Both the position numbers and the translations under genes were made by a program. DNA of 23,090 bases, taken from contig MU001674.1 in NCBI GenBank assembly GCA_010093515.1, forward strand, positions 86,056 through 109,145. The letters are read 5' to 3'. Origin of the DNA: Lineolata rhizophorae (taxonomy: Eukaryota > Ascomycota > Dothideomycetes > Lineolatales > Lineolataceae). Below the pieces are notes generated by a model. That model was not told the DNA's origin and did not search any database. It saw nothing but the letters and a program-made list of their open reading frames with translations. This document shows, piece by piece, positions 19,277 through 23,090 of this stretch (its first letter is position 1; every line of letters starts with the position of its first letter).

Positions 19277-21455
19277 ATGGCCATGGTCGTCGCCCCTAGA
19301 ACGATTGGCCACGAGCATCCCGCGCCGCGCCAATCAAGCGGCCCGCCGACTGCCCCGCCGCCGCTTCCGGGCCCGCTCGTGTCGCCATCGCCGCGGTCGG
19401 CGCCAAGTACCTGCGTCACCGGTCGCCCGCTCCGCTGCCACGACCTAGGGACGACCATGCCACTTGAGGTGCCGTCGCGCGACGAGATGCGGCGCATCGC
19501 CGCCGAGCAGGATGCGCGCGAGGCGAAACTCAAGGCCGTGCGGAAGAGGCGCGCCAGCGCGGCGCGATGGGGCGGGGCGGGAACCCCGCCGACGGAGGAG
19601 GAGGCCGCCGCGCAGGTCATTCAGCGCAACTACAGAGGCTATCGCGAGAGGAGGCAGATGCAGGGCTTGGGGCTCGATGCCTCGACTAGGTGGCTCGAAG
19701 TATGTTTGCGAACCCGGTCATTCCTACCTGCTAAAAGACCGAAGTCTATTTTTGAGTGGTGTGTTCATTTTCATTTGCGGCTGACCGGACCCGCGCTTTT
19801 CCGTAGGCTTTTAAAGAAGGTCCGTCTTTTTTGTGTGTTGCTTATGTGACGCGGTCGTCACTATCATTTGACCTGCGCTGTTCAACAATATGACTAACAA
19901 CCTCGAAGCGCGCTTTAGGAACACCATGAGACCATTGTCGCAAGAGCACCAACACCCCAGCACCGACCCGCAAAGTCCCGACGCTCGAACCTCGTCCTCC
20001 GATGCCGCGCGCAAGCACTGGAAGCGACTTAGTGAGATCGCCCGCCGTGCCGGTGGCGATGACACCAGCAGCGACTCCGATGAGGAGGAAGGTATGACGC
20101 CGGAGCAGGCGGAAGAGTACAGGCGGAAGAAGCACGCGGCCAAGAAAGAACGCGAGAAGACTGCCAAGATGATGGACCTGCAATACTTCCTGGAGATGGT
20201 GGACGAGAAGCACCGGTACGGATCCAATTTACGGGCATACCACGCCGAGTGGAAGAAGGCGGACACGAACGAGAACTTCTTCTATTGGTTGGATCATGGC
20301 GAAGGGAGGAACATAGAGGTGCCGACTGTGTCAAGGGAGAGGCTGGAGAAGGAACAAGTCCGGTACCTTTCTAGGGAGGAGAGACAGAACTACCTTGTGA
20401 ACATCGACGACGAAGGACGGCTCTGCTGGGCTAGGAACGGCGAGCGGATCAGCACCACCGGGGAGTACCGAGACAGTGTCGAAGGCATCGTTCACACGGA
20501 TGCGAGCTCACCGACTTTTCAATCAGTCAATAGCAGCAGTCGCCAGAGCAGTGCATTGTCCTCGCCCTCGTCAGCCTCTGGGAGTAGTTACGCCAGTGTA
20601 GAAGGCGAGCGTTACGTCAACCAGGAACTTGAGCGTGCCAAGGGACTGAACAAGATTGCCAAGATCAATCCCACCGCAATCCTCAATCATCTTCTGCGAA
20701 AGACGGTGAAGCCGAATACGTGGATATTCGTAAGGCACTCACTTCCGTTTCCATAACATTCTAGACCTGTTTGTAGGAGGGGAAAACTAACGTTACTTTT
20801 GCTTCCGGCCCCCTTGCAGGTCGCCGACACGTCGTTCCGGCTCTACGTCGGCATTAAAGACAGCGGCAGTTTCCAGCACAGCTCGTTCCTGCACGGCGCG
20901 CGCATCTCGGCGGCGGGCCTCATCAAGATCAAGGACGGGCAGCTGCGCCGGCTGTCGCCCCTAAGCGGGCACTACCGACCGCCGGCGTCCAACTTCCGCG
21001 CCTTCGTGCACGCGCTGCGCGACGCCGGCGTCGACATGTCGCGCGTGTCCATCTCGCGCGCGTACGTGGTGCTCGTCGGGCTCGAGGCCTACGTGCGCGC
21101 CCGGCGCAAGCTCAAGCACGGCGTGCGCCGCGCGCACGAGCGTAAGGAGAAGGCGCTGCACCCGGCCGAGGCGGCGCGGGCGGCCGAGGACGCCCGCGAC
21201 AAGAGCGAGAGCGCCGAGAAAGAGCGCCGGGTCCTCGCCGAGGCGGCGCGGCGCGACGAGGAGCAGCGCCTCCGCGAAAAGCAGGGCTCGCGCCACAGGT
21301 CTTTCTTTCGGTGGCTGCGGCTCGGGTCTATTGGTGGCGGAGGTGGAGGCACGGGAGGCGGTGGCGGCAAGAAGCACGCGCAGAAGGAGGAGGAGGAGAA
21401 GAAGCGCCAGGTCGTGGCGTCGCCGGGTGATCCGCCACCGGCGTCGGCTTCATGA
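19277..21455 (+). CDS. IQ-motif calmodulin-binding protein, IQM family
   Basis: Predicted join 19277-19699, 19807-19819, 19909-20729, 20820-21455; 630 residues. The start ATG lies in CTCGCCATGGCC; further in-frame Mets follow at 19283 and later. Pro-rich N-terminus, a charged helix (residues 66-96), then an IQ motif about 111-131 (AAQVIQRNYRGYRERRQMQG). After splicing comes RWLEAFKEARFRN, an acidic DDTSSDSDEEE patch, and the IQM core from about 233: RYGSNLRAYHAEWKKAD, FFYWLDHGEGRN, VRYLSREERQNYLV, then WIFVADTSFRLYVG across the last intron and GSFQHSSFLHG, SGHYRPPASNFRAF, GVDMSRV. These match plant IQM proteins, which bind calmodulin through IQ in a Ca-independent way; the core has no proven enzymatic activity known to me. 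The C-terminus is a charged coil with poly-Gly and poly-Glu/Lys. Exon 2 is a 13-nt micro-exon. Confidence 0.88.
19807..19819 (+). other. 13-nt micro-exon of the IQM gene
   Basis: GCTTTTAAAGAAG lies between a GTATGT...CTGAC...CCGTAG intron (19700-19806) and a GTCCGT...GACTAAC...CGAAG intron (19820-19908). It alone brings the two large exons into phase and supplies AFKE plus one base of the next Ala codon. Confidence 0.72.
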
Positions 21456-22856
21456 CGTGCGAGGAGCGGCGCGGCGACGGGTCTCGCCGGCCGAGTTGCG
21501 CCACTCCGCGAGGCGGGCGCGAAGAGAAAATGACTCTATAAGACAGAGACGGCAACGACGCAAGTGTTGGACATGCATGGCAGCTACCTATGAGCTTACG
21601 ATCGCGACGCGAGACTGGGCGGGCGTTTCTGGGCGTTCGAGCACGAAGTACGGTTGGGAACACTTCTTTCTCTTTTTAGCGAGCTTTTTGGGTGCTCTAG
21701 CCTCTGCCTTGTGTCTTTCTTCCCTGACTGAATCTTATGGCTTGCATCTCAATGGGGGTCGTCAATTTTTACTTTGGCACCAGGGTGAAAGGGGAGGCTT
21801 TTTCCTGCTCTACTAATAGCAAGACATGACATCCTTTTTTTTTGGGGCGCAGACTGCGCATTCGCGCGCCGATCGGGTCTCGTCCGCGCCGCTTTGCCTC
21901 GCCACTGACCGACTTTTCGGATGGGTCTCGTTGCATACGCACCAGCAATGCACGTGCCGAAACAATGAGACCGTAGCGGGGAATGCTGGATGGATGTGGC
22001 TGTGGGTACGTTGGGCGTAGTAGAGAGCTTGAAAGGGCTTAAGAGACTGGGACAGGGTCTCGATATGGGCAGGTTATAATGGTATGATTATGAGGGCATC
22101 CTCGACCCGCGTCCACGCGACCTTTAATCGAGGTCTTAAGCGCCTGAATTCAATGATAGGGTTCCCCAGCCGTGAAGGTTGTCTCAGGGTCTTAAGAATA
22201 CAGGGAACTGCGATCTACTTGATGGATTCAGAGCGATTTACTCCCCATCGGTAAGACCACTGGATATGTATTTGGCCTAGGATTTGAACTTTTGAAGTCT
22301 CAAACTTCAAAGTTTGTTTACGAGGAAGTCAAAGTCAACGCAGTGACCAACGCCGGCTATTTTCACTTACGAGAAACTCAAAAGATTAAGCCCTTTACAA
22401 GAAAAAGTTTTATGAGTCGAATTTAAAAAATACGTGTCCTCGGAGATTAGAGCGGACGATGCCTATTAACTGGAAGTGAGTTGTCGTTGAGGCTCCCTGT
22501 CAGGACCACCGGTACGAAGACCTACGATCTCAGTGCACGGCATAACTACCTAGGTACAGATCCACATGAGCAACGGCCGGCTGCCTGACGGCCCCACCTT
22601 CTATGTACGTAATAGGGTGACCGGGAAGCCACGGAGAAAGGCATCGAGGCAGAGATTACATTTTGCGGGGGACACGCTCGTTCCGTGCCCGGCGAGATCT
22701 GCGGGAAAGGGCGCGTGAAAGGGTTATCCCGGAGACTCAATGTGATCCCCGCTAAGCTAGCTGACCGGGTTCCGAGTCACCCGGGGTTCCAACTCACTGC
22801 CCAGAACTCAACACCCTCAACAAAACACGTGTTTTCTCACCACCCACACTGCCAAA
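21456..22856. other. Intergenic region between IQM gene and transposon
   Basis: The IQM 3' UTR, then gene-free sequence. A T run lies near 21832-21842. Short direct repeats of the form GGTCTTAAG appear near 22130 and 22189, and a small imperfect hairpin (arms 22287-22298 and 22304-22315, 10 of 12 matching). From about 22560 the sequence becomes more GC-rich and probably belongs to the transposon end. No RNA gene was recognised. Confidence 0.45.
22822..22835. promoter_or_regulatory. 14-bp palindrome with E-box in transposase leader
   Basis: AAAACACGTGTTTT is a perfect palindrome containing CACGTG, 21 bp upstream of the transposase ATG. CACGTG is the core site of bHLH factors (Pho4/Cbf1 type). 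Function here is inference. Confidence 0.4.
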
Positions 22857-23090
22857 ATGGACAACCGTGAAGAATCTATTCAAGCAGCTATCCGCGATCT
22901 TAATGCTGGTGTTTTTACTAGTCAAAGAGCTGCTGCAAAGGCGTACAACATCCCTCAAGCTACCTTCTCTGCCCGTGTACGAGGCACACAGAACAGCCAA
23001 ACCAGCCACGTATACCAACAACGATTGACACCAGAGCAAGAGGACTTCCTTGTACAATGGATACTTGAAGAGGACGCACGAGCTTTTCCT
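22857..23090 (+). mobile_element. Pogo/Fot1-type (Tc1/mariner superfamily) transposase, N-terminus only
   Basis: The frame opens at ATG 22857 (CCAAAATGGAC) and runs 78 codons into the window edge without a stop. Residues about 5-45 form a pipsqueak/CENP-B-type HTH (SIQAAIRDLNAG, then SQRAAAKAYNIPQATFSARV), and RLTPEQEDFLVQWILEEDAR begins the second, CENP-B-like HTH that ends in the conserved Ala-x-x-Phe-Pro. This is the DNA-binding head of pogo/Fot1/Tigger transposases; the DDE catalytic part lies outside. Codon use is less GC-rich than the host genes. The terminal inverted repeat should be upstream; GC-rich sequence near 22740-22790 (with GGGTTCC twice) is a candidate, but only one end is visible. 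It is intact as far as it goes. Confidence 0.85.

Noticed and set aside
21331-21816. Plus-strand 161-codon frame overlapping the IQM 3' end
   Set aside because: It overlaps the IQM exon in another frame, starts with an Arg-rich shadow and has no domain.
22741-22800. Possible tRNA, suggested by GGGTTCCGAGTC resembling a T-arm
   Set aside because: No matching acceptor stem, D-arm or anticodon arm can be formed; transposon subterminal sequence fits better.
1-23090. Search for a CRISPR array, bacterial-type operon, secondary-metabolite cluster or new multi-gene defence system
   Set aside because: No spaced repeats and no operon-like spacing were seen. The genes are unrelated eukaryotic families with introns, and nothing joins them into one system.

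Overview
The window looks like nuclear DNA of a filamentous ascomycete (Pezizomycotina). The genes are compact. Their short introns carry GTANGT or GTGAGT donors, CTAAC/CTGAC branch sites and YAG acceptors. The protein families fit too: a fungal F-box protein, an HGD-type kinase-like protein, a CCCH/RBR ubiquitin ligase, a FAR-17a/AIG1 protein, a fungal IQM-type calmodulin-binding protein and a pogo/Fot1 transposase. Species or class cannot be fixed from the sequence alone.

Layout. Positions 1-534 are AT-rich and noncoding. An F-box protein with Cys-rich motifs follows (535-1548, +). Next is a ~1.8 kb gene-poor stretch holding a small decayed repeat cluster (about 2563-2791) that looks like a MITE with nested inverted ends and RIP-like transitions. 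Then come a small kinase-like gene (3313-4098, +), a two-exon CCCH plus RBR E3 ligase (4688-7258, +) and a coiled-coil protein of unknown function (7894-9261, +). A 1.5 kb gap precedes a FAR-17a/AIG1-like membrane protein (10795-11943, +, one intron). It converges on an acidic conserved-type protein (13325-12447, -, one intron). That gene shares a divergent promoter region with cytosolic/mitochondrial alanyl-tRNA synthetase (14125-17291, +, three introns, with an open in-frame extension upstream). After a 2 kb AT-rich gap comes an IQM-like IQ-motif protein (19277-21455, +, four exons including a 13-nt micro-exon). The right edge holds the start of a pogo/Fot1-type transposase (22857 onward, cut by the window end).

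The genes do not form an obvious pathway or cluster. This is an ordinary housekeeping/accessory mosaic with transposon scars, and I see no new multi-gene system. The observations most worth checking are about gene structure. They are the in-frame AlaRS N-terminal extension, which looks like a mitochondrial presequence with a near-cognate ACG start in good context; the 13-nt micro-exon of the IQM gene; a 54-nt in-frame intron that carries the only stop codon between the CCCH and RBR halves of the ligase; a FAR-17a intron whose first half looks protein-coding; and the RIP-scarred inverted-repeat cluster.

All splice sites and starts were read by eye. ATG was required for starts, and many longer open frames that begin only at GTG or TTG were shortened accordingly.
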